Below, in pieces: positions 30,791 to 41,647 of a stretch of DNA of 64,000 bases. Each line of letters starts with the position of its first letter. Position 1 is the stretch's first letter. A model generated the notes under the pieces. It saw only the letters and a list, made by a program, of their open reading frames with translations, was not told the origin of the DNA and ran no database searches. The position numbers and the translations under genes were made by a program. Origin of the DNA: Laguncularia racemosa (Eukaryota > Streptophyta > Magnoliopsida > Myrtales > Combretaceae). The stretch lies in contig JBBMOL010000082.1 in assembly GCA_037954665.1 (NCBI GenBank), positions 186,001-250,000 of the forward strand. The letters are read 5' to 3'.

Positions 30791-32106
30791 CCAACTCTTC
30801 ATCTCCTATTCTTAATGTAAGCTTACCATCCTTCACATCAATCACTACCTTAGTAGTGGTAAGGAATGGTCTTTTGAAGATTAAGAGCATATCCCCTTTC
30901 TCATCCATGTCCAAAATCATAAGATCAATAGGGTATATGAAGTTTCCTACCTTTACCAAGACATCCTCAATGATCCCCTTGGAGATTTTTATGGATCAGT
31001 TAGCAATCTGCCAACTCATTCTAATAGGCTTTAGGTTAGCTAACCTTAATTTATTGAAGAAAGAGTATGGCATCAGATTAATACTTGCCCTAAGATTAGC
31101 TAAGGCTTCATCAACTGAAATATCACCAACTAAACATGGAATTATAAAGCTGCCTAGATCCTTTAGCTTTGGAGGAAGTTTGTTTTGAATGATGGATGAG
31201 CAATTTGCTTTAACTTTTATTATAGAAACATCCTCCAACTTCGCTTGTTAAATAAGAATTCCTTCAAGAACTTAGTGTATTTTGGCATCTACGAAAGTGC
31301 CTCAACAAATGGAATATTAATATGCAGCTGTTTAAAAAGTTTAAGGAATTTACTAAACTACTCCTTATCTTTGTTTTGATTAAGGCAAGCTGGATATGGA
31401 ATTTTTAGCACATACTCCTTGACAAAATATGGTGATTTCTTTTTAAGTTCTTTCTTCTCAAGTGGTGCCTTCTTCTCAAAAGATTGACCGTCTTTTGCTT
31501 TTCCTTAAGTTCTTTTTCAATTCACAGTTCCCTCCCACTCCTCAAGTATATGGCTTTCACCTATTCTTTTGGATTATTCTCAATGGTACTAGGGAGAGAG
31601 CTTAGTTGCCTTTTAGACATCATCTTAGCTAATTGGCCCATTTGTTTCTCAAGGTTGTGAATAGAAGCCTCTTGGCTCCGATGTCTTACGTCAGAACTTT
31701 GAGTGAATTGACTCTTCACATCTTACTAACTAGTCATCTTCTTCTATTAAGATGGTTGGACTGATGGATGGGGCATAGGCTAGTAAAGTGGTATTTGTTG
31801 CTTTTGGAATCTTAGTGGAGGAAAATTAGATCTTTGGGCATTTTGATTGCCATAACAGAGGTTATGATGGTTTCTCATGCTAAGATTGTAGGTATTACTA
31901 TATGGGTTATATTGCAACTTGCTTTGATTCCCAAGGTAATCTACTAGCTGATTTTACTCATGGAAGTTCATACTCTCACTAGCATCTCCTACTTAGGGTT
32001 GTAATCTTTAGGAATTCTTAAGGGTAGAAACCTGGTGGCTAAGAGCTTCTATCTTTGCCACCAAAGTAGTCATGAGATCTACTTTATACTTACCTGCCAC
32101 TTTTTG
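30791..32106 (-). pseudogene. Athila-like gag C-terminus and protease
   Basis: From 32106 leftwards on the minus strand the frame resumes gag after E3: LMTTLVAKIEALSHQVSTL (near 32075), LGNQSKLQYNPYSNTYN (near 31940), a degenerate Lys/Glu-rich region (31560-31430), then the protease. That part reads NKLPPKLKDLGSFIIPCLVG (31183-31124), the active-site-equivalent ALANLRASINLMPYSFF (where family members have Asp-[LS]-Gly-A, here Asn-Leu-Arg-A), and VGNFIYPIDLMILDMDE with KRPFLTTTKVVIDVKDGKLT. It ends GDEELV at the E1 insertion (ccaac). Stops and the altered active-site triplet make it inactive. Confidence 0.75.
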
Positions 32107-32792
32107 TGATAGGAATCAAAATCCAATAAGGCATATCATTAGGGCAATAACTAAAGGATTTCGAATCTTGCCGATGATGGCCCATTTTGAGCAAATCGAC
32201 CCTAGAATTATTCGTTTACTAACCTCTTTTATCTTATTCATGTATTATATATTCCAGTAGGCACACTTATTATATTTTATAGGGTGATGGAAAAACTCAC
32301 TCAGACTCAACTTGTAGGTTATCCATGGACCGGCTTGAACCATGAATTTGATATTGTGGGAAGGGAGATTTACGGAATCGGTTCTTATTGTTCTTGTGTG
32401 TAATTCACGTGGAATTGTTGTGATTGTTGTTTTATTGGAGAAGATTATCATTGTTAGATTGCTAATTGCATCTTTGAACCTTTGGATTTCATTAAATCTC
32501 CATTAGGGTTCATGCAATTCATGATCCTATTGAACCGGTTTTTATTTGTGAATTGAAGTGTTTCTTTTATTCATTTGTATGTGCTTAATCTTGGTTTTTA
32601 AGCACATCATCTTTTGGTATTAGAGCATCATCATATTTGGATCTAAGATTGATTACATCATAATTGAAGAATTGGTTACATTCATTGGAAATTGATGCCA
32701 TTGTTCATGAGATTAAGACTAGTTTGATTTTCATTGTGTAATTGGTCTTTCAATTGGGTTTTGTGTGCTTGGGCTTAGTTGTGAGAACATCA
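32107..32792 (+). repeat. E3 5' LTR, long type with internal deletion
   Basis: Compared with 37677-38909, about 550 bases are missing after GGCTTGAACC (near 32340). TTGAACC occurs at both ends of the missing part in the 3' LTR, so deletion between short repeats explains it. The internal primer-like site TGGTATTAGAGC (32615-32626) and the 183-bp tail (32610-32792) are present. The TATA box is lost with the deletion. Confidence 0.85.
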
Positions 32793-32797
32793 TCTTT

Positions 32798-32809
32798 TGG
32801 TATCAAAGC
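32798..32809 (+). other. E3 primer binding site (inner of two)
   Basis: TGGTATCAAAGC, five bases after the tail end at 32792. It differs from the tRNA-Met site by one base. A second copy lies 183 bases upstream at 32615-32626. Confidence 0.85.
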
Positions 32810-35800
32810 TTGGGGTTTATGAGAAGGGATTGCTTGCAATTTGAATTTGGAAATTAAGGGTTGTTGTATTACCATCTTGAACCGAATTGTGGAAGTGGAA
32901 ATTGAAGTATTTGATTATGTTGTTAAGGTGTTATGAATGTTGTTTGTTCATGTAGATGTGGAGTACTTGTAATTTTCCTTATTTCCTTGAGCTAACCGTG
33001 ATTGATTAAGGGGAAGTGATCCTTGTGATCATTTGAGGAAGTCGAAATTTGAAGTCTAGAAGAGTAATGTTCAATTGTTGAAGTGGATTATTGTTGTGAG
33101 CATTTTCGGAGATAAGAGTATAGTTGTACAATTTTCAGATTTGAATTGTATGGATTATATGGAAGCTATTTGATTTTCAAAACACACATTAAGTGATAGA
33201 AGTTATTATGTGTTCATTTGAATTTGAAAGTGGCTTCTTACCATTTGTGGAAAGGTTGCAATAAGTGAGTTCATTTGAATTTGTTGCTACCTTGTTTACT
33301 AAGTTGTGGTTTGAAATTGTGTTTGAAGTGAAGAATTTGCAACATGTTGTCCTTGAACTTGCTGTGAGGAAAAGTAAAGAATTGGTGAAGTTTGTGTTGT
33401 GTGTATTGAGAAGAAGGTGTTACACCGTAAGTGTTATTGTTGTTGTTTGAATTAAGTGCATTGTGTGTGTATTGTGTAAGTGGCGGTGTGAGTGTGTTGC
33501 ACTTGAGGTGTTATAAAGTGGTGTGAATTTTTGGAAGTTGCGTAAAGTAAAGTGCTGCACATTGAGGCTAAAGTGTGAGAGTATAGTGCATGGATAGCAA
33601 ACCGTGAAGGGGAATAGTAGTGTTACAATTGTGAAATGGAATTGTGTAGTGTGTTCATTTTCGGAAATTGGAGGAATCACAATTGTCATTTTTCATATTT
33701 GAAATCAGAATTGAAGTGTACATTAAGAAGTCAATTTGAAATTTCAAAACACACACTAAGTCATAGTTAATTGTGTGTCATTTGAATTTGAAATAACTTC
33801 TTACCATTTGTGGAATCTTGCACTTATTGAGCTCATTTTGAATTTGAAAGTTGAGTTGCCTTTTTCATTGAAGTTGTGGTTTGATTTTTGTGTAGAAGTG
33901 GGGAAGAGCATTGTGACTTGAAGGTGTGTGTGTAGAGTTGTGTTTTTGTACATTTAGTGAAGGGTGTGTGTAATTGGCGTTGGTTCTTGTGTGTGTTGTA
34001 TAGATACTTGTTGTTAGTGGCATGAATAATTGTGGAACCGTGAGCTAAAAGGGATGTTGTGTGGCAGTGAGTTGTGTATTTTTGTGCTTGTGTTTAAGTG
34101 CTGCCCATTATTGATAGGAATAAAAATCCGACAAGACCTATCATTGGGGCAAGAACTAAAGGATTTCAAATCTTGGCGTTGAGGGCCCATTTTGAGCAGA
34201 TCGACCTCGGAATTATTTATATATTAACCTCTTTTCCATTATTCTTGTATTGTGTTTTCCAACAGGCACACTTATCATATTCTATAGGGCAATGGACAAA
34301 CTCCCTTAGACTCAGCTTGTGGGTTATCCATAGACCAACCTGAACCGGCGATGAGCTGAGCCGATGGATCCTATAGAAGACCGGCATCATGAAGACCATT
34401 TATTTTATATATTTCTTCTTTTATGAACTAGTTTAGTTGTATTTTGGTTTTGGGACACTTTTATTTCCTTGTAATTTTCATTTAGGGATAATCACCTTAA
34501 AAGTGGCAAACTTGTAATTTTGAGCACTTTTGAACCCTAGGAGTAGCAAGTATAAATACTTGCTTAAGAGAGGGTTTGAGGGAGGCTTATTTTTGCAAAA
34601 TATACACCTCTTTTCACGTGTGAATTAGGGTTCATACCTTGGTTCCAACTCTTATCAATTTCAATTCCAAGACTTGAAATTGTAGCGAGTGCAACATCTT
34701 GAAATTGTGAGTTATATCAATTTCATTTTGTTGTGATTTCTTTTCTTCTCTAGTGTGTTGTATCTAGGGTTGATTAGAGATAGTTCTTGGTCAGATTTAC
34801 ATATTATTGTACACGAATTCTTGTGATTATTTGAAGTACTTATCATTTGATTTGGATCATCATTGAAAAGTTTCCTTGAAAACGTGAATTTCACCATTTG
34901 GAAAAGGAATCTTACTTTACGGTTTTCTTTGTCAAATTGAGGCTTCATTTGCGTAGATTATATGATATTAGAGTGTTATTAGAAACCATTTCCATTGTGG
35001 TATTCAGATTATATCATTAATAGAATTGAATTTCATCATTTCAACATTAGGGTTCATTTGAAAAGTGCCATTTTGGGATCCGATTTTGCCTAGACTTGAG
35101 ATATCTTTTCTTAATTCTTTTGGATGTGCTTTAAAGTGTGATTAGGCACATCATCTTTTTGGTATCAGAGTTGTTGTTGTTTGATATTGACAAAATTGTT
35201 TTGGATTGGGAATTGATTTGCTGGTTGTAAATAGATGATGTGCCTAAAACCAATATTAAGCACATACAAAAGACTTAAGAAAAACAATCTCAAGTCAAGG
35301 CAAAACCGGATCCACAAAAGGGCAATTTCATGTGAACACCATGTAGATTTTAATGGAAATTGTTGTTCAAATGATTCAATTGTAATCTCTAATGATAATA
35401 TTAACCAAATAACCACAAGAGAAGATGAAGTTCACGTAAAATCAGATCAAAAGGAAGCAATAAACCAATGAAATCCACTTTCCCTTTCAATCACTAGTTC
35501 ACGCCAATAATAACAATGAGGTATGTAATCCAAGTGTTCAATGAAACAATCAATCTTACAAGATTGTTGTTCACGAAAATAGAACCACAAATAGATCCAA
35601 GAAAGATCCAAATCCACCCTAGATATGACTCACTAGAGAAGAAATGAACATACAACAAAAATCGAATTGATATGACTCACAATTCGCCTTCGTCGCACTC
35701 GCCACAATTTCAACTTCTTGGGATTGAAATTGATAAGAGAATTTGGAATTAGGAAAACCCTAAGCCCTCTCACGAAATGTGAAGTGTTTGTTCTACAAAA

Positions 35801-36612
35801 TAAGCCTCCCAAACCCTCTCTTAAGCAAGTATTTATACTTGCTACTCCTAGGGTTAAAAAGTGCTCAAAATTACAAGTTTACCACTTTTAAGGTGATTAT
35901 CCCTAAATGAAAATTACAAGGAAATAAAAGTGTCCCAAAACCAAAATACAACTAAAATAGTTCATAAAAGAAGAAATATATAAAATAAATGGTCTTCATG
36001 ATGCCGGTCTTCTATAGGATCCATCGGCTCAGCTCATCGCCGGTTCAGGTTGGTCCATGGATAACCCACAAGCTGAGTCTGAGGGAGTTTGTCCATTACC
36101 CTATAGAATATGATAAGTGTGCCTGTTGGAAAACACAATACAAGAATAATGGAAAAGAGGTTAATATATAAATAATTCTGAGGTCGATCTGCTCAAAATG
36201 GGCCCTCAACGCCAAGATTTGAAATCCTTTAGTTCTTGCCCCAATGATAGGTCTTGTCGGATTTTTAGTCCTATCAATTATGAAGTTAATTAGTGTGAAA
36301 CCAAAGCAAGAAAAGGAAAGTTGAGTAGTGGAATTTGAATTCAAACAAAATAATTAAAGTGTGAAAGTAATTGAACTCATTACTTAACACTTGTGGTTGA
36401 ATTTAATTCTTAAATACTTAGAAATAATTGTGTGTACTTCATTTATTTAACTTTACTTGAAGTACCAAGAATTATTTATTTGTGCTTCAATTATTTCACT
36501 TGACTTTATTTGAAGTACCAATAAACATTTCTTGTATTGGTTGAGTGTGAGCACCATGGGTGTGTAAGGGTGGGGTGAAGTGTATTGTGGTTGTTGAAGT
36601 TAGTAAGCAAAA
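32810..36612 (+). other. E3 leader, interrupted by the inverted LTR pair
   Basis: G/T-rich non-coding leader in two parts (32810-34111 and 36277-36612). It holds two diverged copies of the family module (near 33165 and 33735). No coding sequence is supported. It ends at the ATG at 36613. Confidence 0.75.
34112..36276. mobile_element. Inverted LTR pair flanked by one target duplication
   Basis: A 1042-bp LTR on the plus strand (34112-35153), 82 bases containing a primer site and leader start (35154-35235), then a 1041-bp LTR on the minus strand (35236-36276). The outer ends are TGATAGGA and TCCTATCA. The flanks are attat on both sides (34107-34111 and 36277-36281), and the leader of a sister copy near 43998 shows the empty site. 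The outer ~480 bases of the arms differ at about eight positions; past about 40 bases downstream of the TATA box they belong to two different subfamilies. Confidence 0.85.
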
Positions 36613-37113
36613 ATGTCAAGTGAGTTGTATTTGTCTACTAAAGTATTGCGTCAGGATATGACTTCTTTTCCAACCATTGATGGGGGACAAAGAGAAAAAT
36701 TGTTCCATACTTCTTGTAGGGTATAAGGAAACTTGTGCGTAATCATTATTGATGGTGGTAGTTGTACTAATGTTATAGCTGCATCATTAGTATCTAAGTT
36801 GAAACTTGAAACCATCTGACATCCTGAACCCTATACATTACAATGGTTAAATGATCAAGATAGTCTTTGTGTAACCCAAAGGGCTAAGGTACCCTTCAGT
36901 ATAGGGGACAAGTACTGTGATGAGCTTGAATGTGATATTCTTCCTATTTGTACATCCTATATATTACTTGGTAGACTATGGTTGTATGATAAGATGGTAT
37001 TACATGATGGGTATAGAAATACTTATATGTTAAAAAAGGATGGTAAAGGTATAGTATTGAACCCTATGTCGCCATGAGAGGTCAAGAAGATGCAAAGACA
37101 AATAAAACAACCA
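36613..37113 (+). pseudogene. E3 protease with M-S-S-E start, no gag
   Basis: ATG at 36613 begins MSSELYLSTKVLRQDM, which runs in frame into the protease (GGQREKLFHTSCRV). A stop replaces Gln after it (36724). The active-site loop IIIDGGSCTNVIAASLVS is intact. PYTLQWLNDQDSLCVT, DILPICTSYILLGRLW and LHDGYRNTYM complete the domain. A stop (37076) follows NPMSP. The start peptide is the first four codons of family A gag joined to the sequence that normally lies between gag and PR (compare 54810-54780 on the minus strand), so gag was removed in phase. Confidence 0.8.
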
Positions 37114-37425
37114 TCACTGATTCTTGAAGATCATAGCCCCATGATCAAACCTTTAGAGGACCAAACTGTGCAGATGTAGGTATGCCAACCTTAAAAGGTT
37201 CTTGAGGGGTCTAGTGACACGAGCCAACACTTAGAGCATAAAATTTTTCAGACACCGATGTGTCAACCTTCAGAGGATCCTGATGATCATAGTCAAACGA
37301 GCAGACTACTAGAGGGCCAGACTGTTCAGAGACAGTTATGTTCACCTTCAGAGTTTTCAGAGGGTAATGAGCAGTTGGGCCACCCATTAGAAGACCATGA
37401 GGATCAGCAACATACAGATGAGTTA
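37114..37425 (+). repeat. Four tandem 26-residue (78-bp) coding repeats of E3
   Basis: Units start at 37114, 37192, 37270 and 37348, exactly 78 bases apart. Each begins with S after a P, has L-E in the middle (KPLEDQTVQ, QHLEHKIFQ, RLLEGQTVQ, HPLEDHEDQ) and ends in C-x-P or an equivalent. The second unit starts with a stop (TCA to TAA) and the first contains one. Sister arrays lie on the minus strand in F and J. I do not recognise the domain; it is acidic and rich in Gln, Ser and Cys. Confidence 0.8.
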
Positions 37426-37676
37426 GAAAAGGAGGAAATGGTTTCAGTGGAACAGGTTGATACAGGGGCGACTTTAGTGGATAATGGAGCATTATTTGTG
37501 TTGTAGATGAGATACCTCCTAGAAATGGAGGAGAGAAAACAATCACCACCCGTGGTATTTCAGATTTTGGGATTCTGTAGTGATATTTCTTCAAGTGGCT
37601 TGCTAGGAGGAAACAGAGTCTCTACTGCATTTGATCTGTTAGATTTGAGGACAAATCTTTTTGAAGCCCGAGGAGA
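37426..37676 (+). pseudogene. E3 segment after the repeats, to the 3' LTR
   Basis: The frame continues DELEKEEMVSVEQVDTGATL, then MEERKQSPPVVFQILGFC and ends LLDLRTNLFEARGDD at the LTR. A stop lies at 37504. The segment is shared by F and J at similar length. The last part (DLRTNLFEARGD) is the common end of the polyprotein in all family A copies, with the polypurine tract (GCCCGAGGAGA) in it. The middle has no similarity that I recognise. Confidence 0.7.
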
Positions 37677-38909
37677 TGATAGGAATCAAAATCCGATAAG
37701 GCATATCATTAGGGCAAGAACTAAAGGATTTCGAATCTTGGCGATGAGGGCCCATTTTGAACAAATCGACCCTAGAATTATTCGTTTACTAACCTCTTTT
37801 ATCTTATTCATGTATTATATATTCCAGCAGGCACACTTATCATATTTTATAGGGTAATGGACAAACTCACTCAGACTCAGCTTGTGGGTTATCCATATAC
37901 CAACTTGAACCGGCGATGAGTTAGGCCAATGAATCCTATGTAAGAGCTCGCATGATGAAGACTATTTTCTTTTATTTTGTAATTGTTATTTGAACTATTT
38001 TATGTTGTATTTTCTTTTGGGACACATTCATTTTTTATTGTAATTGTCATTTAGGACCGGCCATCTTAAAAGTGGCATAGTTGTAATTTTGTGCATTTTC
38101 TAACCCTAGAGGGAGCAAGTATAAATACTTGCTTATAGTAGGGTTTGAGGAGGCCATTTTTCATAATTAGAACATCACATTTTTGTGAGAGAGCTTAGGG
38201 TTTCCCTAGTTCAATTTCCTCTTATCAATTTCAATTTCAAAGAGTTGAGATTGTGGCAAGTGCAACAATTGAAATTGTGAGTCATATCATTTTCTACTTG
38301 TTATGTTTTCTTTTTCTTCTCTAGTTTGTAATATCTAGGGTTGGATTAGAACATTTCTTGGTCAGATTTGAATTGGTATTAATTCGAATTAGTGTGTTTA
38401 TTTTGAGTAATTATCATACTTGTGATTCACCATCAACAATTGTTAGTCATTTTGAACCATGAATTTGATATTGAAGGAAGGGAGATTTACGGAATTGGTT
38501 CTTATTATTCTTGTGTGTAATTCACGTGGAATTCTTGTGATTGTTGTTTTATTAGAGAAGATTATCATTGTTGGATTGTTAATTGCATCTTTGAACCTTC
38601 GGATTTCATTAAATCTCCATTAGGGTTCACGCAATTCATGATCCTATTGAACTGGTTTTTATTTGTGAATTGAAGTGTTTCTTTGATGCATTTGTATGTG
38701 CTTAATCTTTGTTTTTAGGCACATCATCTTTTGGTATTAAAGCATCATCATATTTAGATCTAGGATTGATTACATCCTAATTGAAGAATTGGTTACATTC
38801 ATTGGAAATTGACACCATTGTTCATGAGATTAAGACTAGTTTGATTTTCATTGTGTAATTGGTCTTTCAATTGGGTTTTGTGCGCTTGGGCATGGTTTTG
38901 AGCACTTCA
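37677..38909 (+). repeat. E3 3' LTR, long type
   Basis: Normal LTR 37677-38726 (1050 bp), internal primer-like site TGGTATTAAAGC (38732-38743) and a 183-bp tail ending GAGCACTTCA at 38909, directly followed by the target duplication. TATA palindrome at 38116-38131. Confidence 0.9.
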
Positions 38910-39800
38910 TTTTGCTTGCTTCCATTGTTGCCCCACTGATAATTATTTTTAGCCATGTCAACAAAAAGTTTCAAGGATTTTTCTAGGGCCATGGGATTTA
39001 ATGTACCACCAGTTGCAACGCCTACCAACTGGCGAGTGATCGGGTTAAGTCTATTAAAAAAGGTTTGAACCTACATCCATGTGGGTAGCTAATAATATGG
39101 GCAATTTCTCAAAAATTTTGTCCATCTTTGCTAGCCATGATACATGGTTTCACCATACTATTGCATGAATGATGCAATGTCATTCCGGACCTTGGCTGTC
39201 TTGGAAGGAGGAAAGTAGTTATCTAGAAATTGCTTTACTATGTCATCCCATGTAGTTAAAGCTCCAAGACCCAATGATTGAAGCCAATTTTTAGCCTTCC
39301 CCTTTAGTGAGAAAGGGAATAATCTAGTACTCACTTCTTCATCTATCACTTGGTTATTCTTGAAGGTATCACAAATTCCTAAGATTGTTTGAATGTAAGC
39401 ATGGGGGTCCTCATTAGGCAATCCATTGAATTGACAGTATTACTACAAGAGTTGAATCATTACACCCTTGATTTTGAAATTGTTAGCCTCAATGGGAGGC
39501 TTCACAATAGTTGGCTCTACTCTATCTGGAGTGGGCCTTGCATAATCTAGATTGGTCTTAGGTGGATCCTCATCCATTACTTCCTGTGTTTCCTCTTTAA
39601 TATTCTTTAATAATTCTATCCCACCATCTAAAGATTCTTCAGATAATTCGTCTTCCTTTACTACTGTCTTAACTTTTATAATAGGGGTTTCTCCCTTAAT
39701 TGCTAATTATCTAGAAGATCTAGCAGCCATGTCCTTCTGAATCTTGTGAAGTGTTCTTTCAATCTTAAGGTCTAGATTATGAATATCAGAAGGGAGAGTC
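38910..39800 (-). pseudogene. Athila-like gag, N-terminal part
   Basis: The minus-strand frame at 39421-39158 reads PNEDPHAYIQTILGICDTFK, RLFPFSLKGKAKNWLQSL, TTWDDIVKQFLDNYFPPSK and VRNDIASFMQ. It is the capsid-like retrotransposon gag domain typical of Athila. After a stop and frame change come FFNRLNPITRQLVGVATGGT (near 39060) and AKNNYQWGNN (near 38950), where E3 has inserted. The preceding part (39790-39430) has scattered stops. No product is possible. Confidence 0.8.
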
Positions 39801-39937
39801 CTTGTCATGCATTATAGAAGTAACAGTCACGAGTTAGAGTATTTGAAAGATGGGGAGAGTAAAAAGAAATAAAACAAATATAATAAATGACTAAAGTAGT
39901 AAATAATAAGGTTTTTCTTAATATTATTTTGCTAGAT

Positions 39938-40379
39938 CTCTAGCAATGGTGCCAAAAACTTGATTTAAACTTTTCTGATCATATCAAATTATAAATTTAT
40001 AAATCTAAAAAAATCTAACGATCGAGCTAGGTAAGTGTACTTATCTAATGTAGTATATATTGCAATCGGTGTCATCCTCAAGGATCTTAAAAACAAGTAC
40101 TTATATCATCGTTTTTCTACTATCTAGTCTAAGTTTTAATATGAGATTAATAAATTAAACTACTAATTACCTAATCTAATAACCTTAAGATTAATTATAA
40201 TTCACTATAAACCCTAGCTTTCTTATAATAGGATATTGATTAACAAATCGTTTATGCTTTATACTACTAGAATTCTTAATTAAACTAATTACTCTCTCCA
40301 GTTAATTAATTCTTAACCTTACATGGAATAGTGGTGACCACTCCCTCATTGTCACCATATAAGATTTTATTAAAGTTCA
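39938..40379 (-). repeat. Athila-like primer site and 5' LTR (part)
   Basis: CTAGCAATGGTGCCAAA (about 39940-39956) is the complement of a TGGCGCC-type primer site, as used by Athila and Tat elements and different from family A to C. The LTR begins at about 39961 (TGATTTAAAC) and is cut at 40379 by C2. The left flank of C2 is gttca (40375-40379). Confidence 0.6.
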
Positions 40380-41148
40380 TGATACGAACCACGCTCACTT
40401 GTGACGAAACCCTATACCAATACGTTTGGAATTGCAACCCAAGATGCTAAATAATCGAAGTGGAACCGCGACCCGTTGCCTATAGGTGAGGCAAGAACCT
40501 TGGTATATTCTGTTGACACCACAATCGAGATGAAAGACTGATTGATAAGTCTGATTTGAATGCCACGGAAGAGATCCGATAAGTTCAAGAGAAGTTCTTT
40601 GGAGAACCAAGAGAGGAATACTCTCAAATTATATTAATCAAAGTTGTATCAAAGTTCTATGTTCTATTTTCCAACCCTAGCAGCTATTAATAGGGTTTAC
40701 AACTCGTAAGGAAAAAGCCCAAAATGACAAAACATAATAAAGTTGCGAAAAAAATAACAATCAAGCAATGTATGCCGGTGGCATAGTAGCCGACGTAGGA
40801 TGTACGCCGGGTATATATGCCAGCGGTGTAGTGGGCGATGTAGTCCCTCTGTAGCTCTCTAATTGCAACGCCGGCTTAAAGTCGGCAGCGTTAATCCAGC
40901 ATTGTTAAGGTCGGCAGCTTTGATCTCCTATGCTTTGATCTCTTTTGTTAAAACCTTAAATGACTTGTACAAATGCAAGTTCATTCTCATGGTTGCTCCA
41001 ATCTTTTCCAGCTTCTTGGATATCCTTTATCAGCCCGTTAAGTGCTTCTTTAAATCGTTTCGCTCGAGTTCTTGTGATCGGTCCAAGTAGCAGTTCAAGA
41101 GGATCCACATTCCACCTTTTAGCTTGGCTCCCATCATGGCTTCCATCA
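40380..41148 (-). repeat. C2 3' LTR (family C)
   Basis: 769 bp. On the minus strand it starts TGATGGAAGCC, right after the polypurine tract GAGGAGGGGAA (complement at 41149-41159), and ends GGTTCGTATCA. It matches the C1 LTRs with deletions. The first 190 bases are coding. Confidence 0.9.
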
Positions 41149-41647
41149 TTCCCCTCCTCTTCAAAAGGATTTGTCCTCAAATCGCCGCCTATATCAAAAG
41201 GACTCAGATCAATAACGTTAAAAGTAGCACTTACTTGATACTTACCTGGAAAATCTAACTTATAGGCATTATCATTGATGCGCTCAAGAATTTGAAATGG
41301 TCCATCGCCTCTAGGAAGTAATTTAGATCGACGTTGCACAGGAAACCGCTCTTTGCGCATGTGAACCCAAACCCAATCTCCAGGTTCAAAGACAGCTTGT
41401 TGACGACCCTTGTTGGCTTTTTTCACATACTGTTCTGTCCTCCGCTCAATGTTGAGCCTTGCCTTCTCATGGAGTTGTTTAAGAAAGTCTGCTTTCTTCT
41501 CACCATCTAGATTAACATACTCAGACATAGGAAGGGGAGATAAATCCAAAGGAGTTAGTGGATTAAAACCACACACAATTTCAAAAGGTGTAAACTTAGT
41601 AGCAGAATGCATTGTGCGATTACAAGCAAATTCAACATGAGGCAAAC
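40956..41647 (-). pseudogene. C2 integrase C-terminal part, running into the LTR
   Basis: Starting at the F insertion (41647), the minus-strand frame reads LPHVEFACNRTMHSATKFTP, FEIVCGFNPLTPLDLSPLP, ERRTEQYVKKANKGRQQAVF, FEPGDWVWVHMRKERFP and SATFNVIDLSPFD. It passes through the polypurine tract and ends in the LTR with GPITRTRAKRFKEALNGLI and WSNHENELAFVQVI. There are no stops in this part. The catalytic core is on the far side of F and is not seen in the window. The arrangement repeats that of C1, so LTR-encoded C-terminal coding is a property of the family. Confidence 0.8.

Larger units (their letters stand above)
32107..38909 (+). mobile_element. E3: family A element with PR and 26-residue repeats, no gag or RT/INT
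   Basis: 6803 bp with exact duplication ttttg (32102-32106 and 38910-38914), inserted in Athila gag. The 5' LTR (32107-32792) has an internal deletion. The 3' LTR (37677-38909) is of the long type, 1233 bp. The leader is interrupted by an inverted LTR pair (34112-36276). The only coding parts are a protease and a repeat-bearing segment. Without the insertion it is about 4.6 kb. Confidence 0.9.
2330..40379 (-). mobile_element. Athila-like Ty3/gypsy element, dismembered by nested insertions
   Basis: Read on the minus strand, the parts occur in the right order: 5' LTR end and primer binding site (about 39938-40379), gag (39800-38910 and 32106 downward), protease (31238-30791 continuing at 23985), integrase C-terminus (near 23770-23734, then 5354-5147 and about 4422-4360), and a non-coding 3' region. 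The gaps are filled by elements G1, E1, E3 and a solo LTR fragment. At the E1 and E3 junctions the interrupted frame resumes on the other side after a 5-bp duplication. RT, RNase H and most of INT are missing: the frame passes from the region after protease straight to the INT C-terminus within 250 bases, so a large internal deletion came before the G1 insertion. Assignment to the Athila lineage rests on recalled family motifs. The 3' LTR was not found in the window. Confidence 0.65.

Noticed and set aside
37114..37425. CRISPR-like or satellite array
   Set aside because: The 78-bp period is a coding repeat without spacers, found in three retroelement copies.
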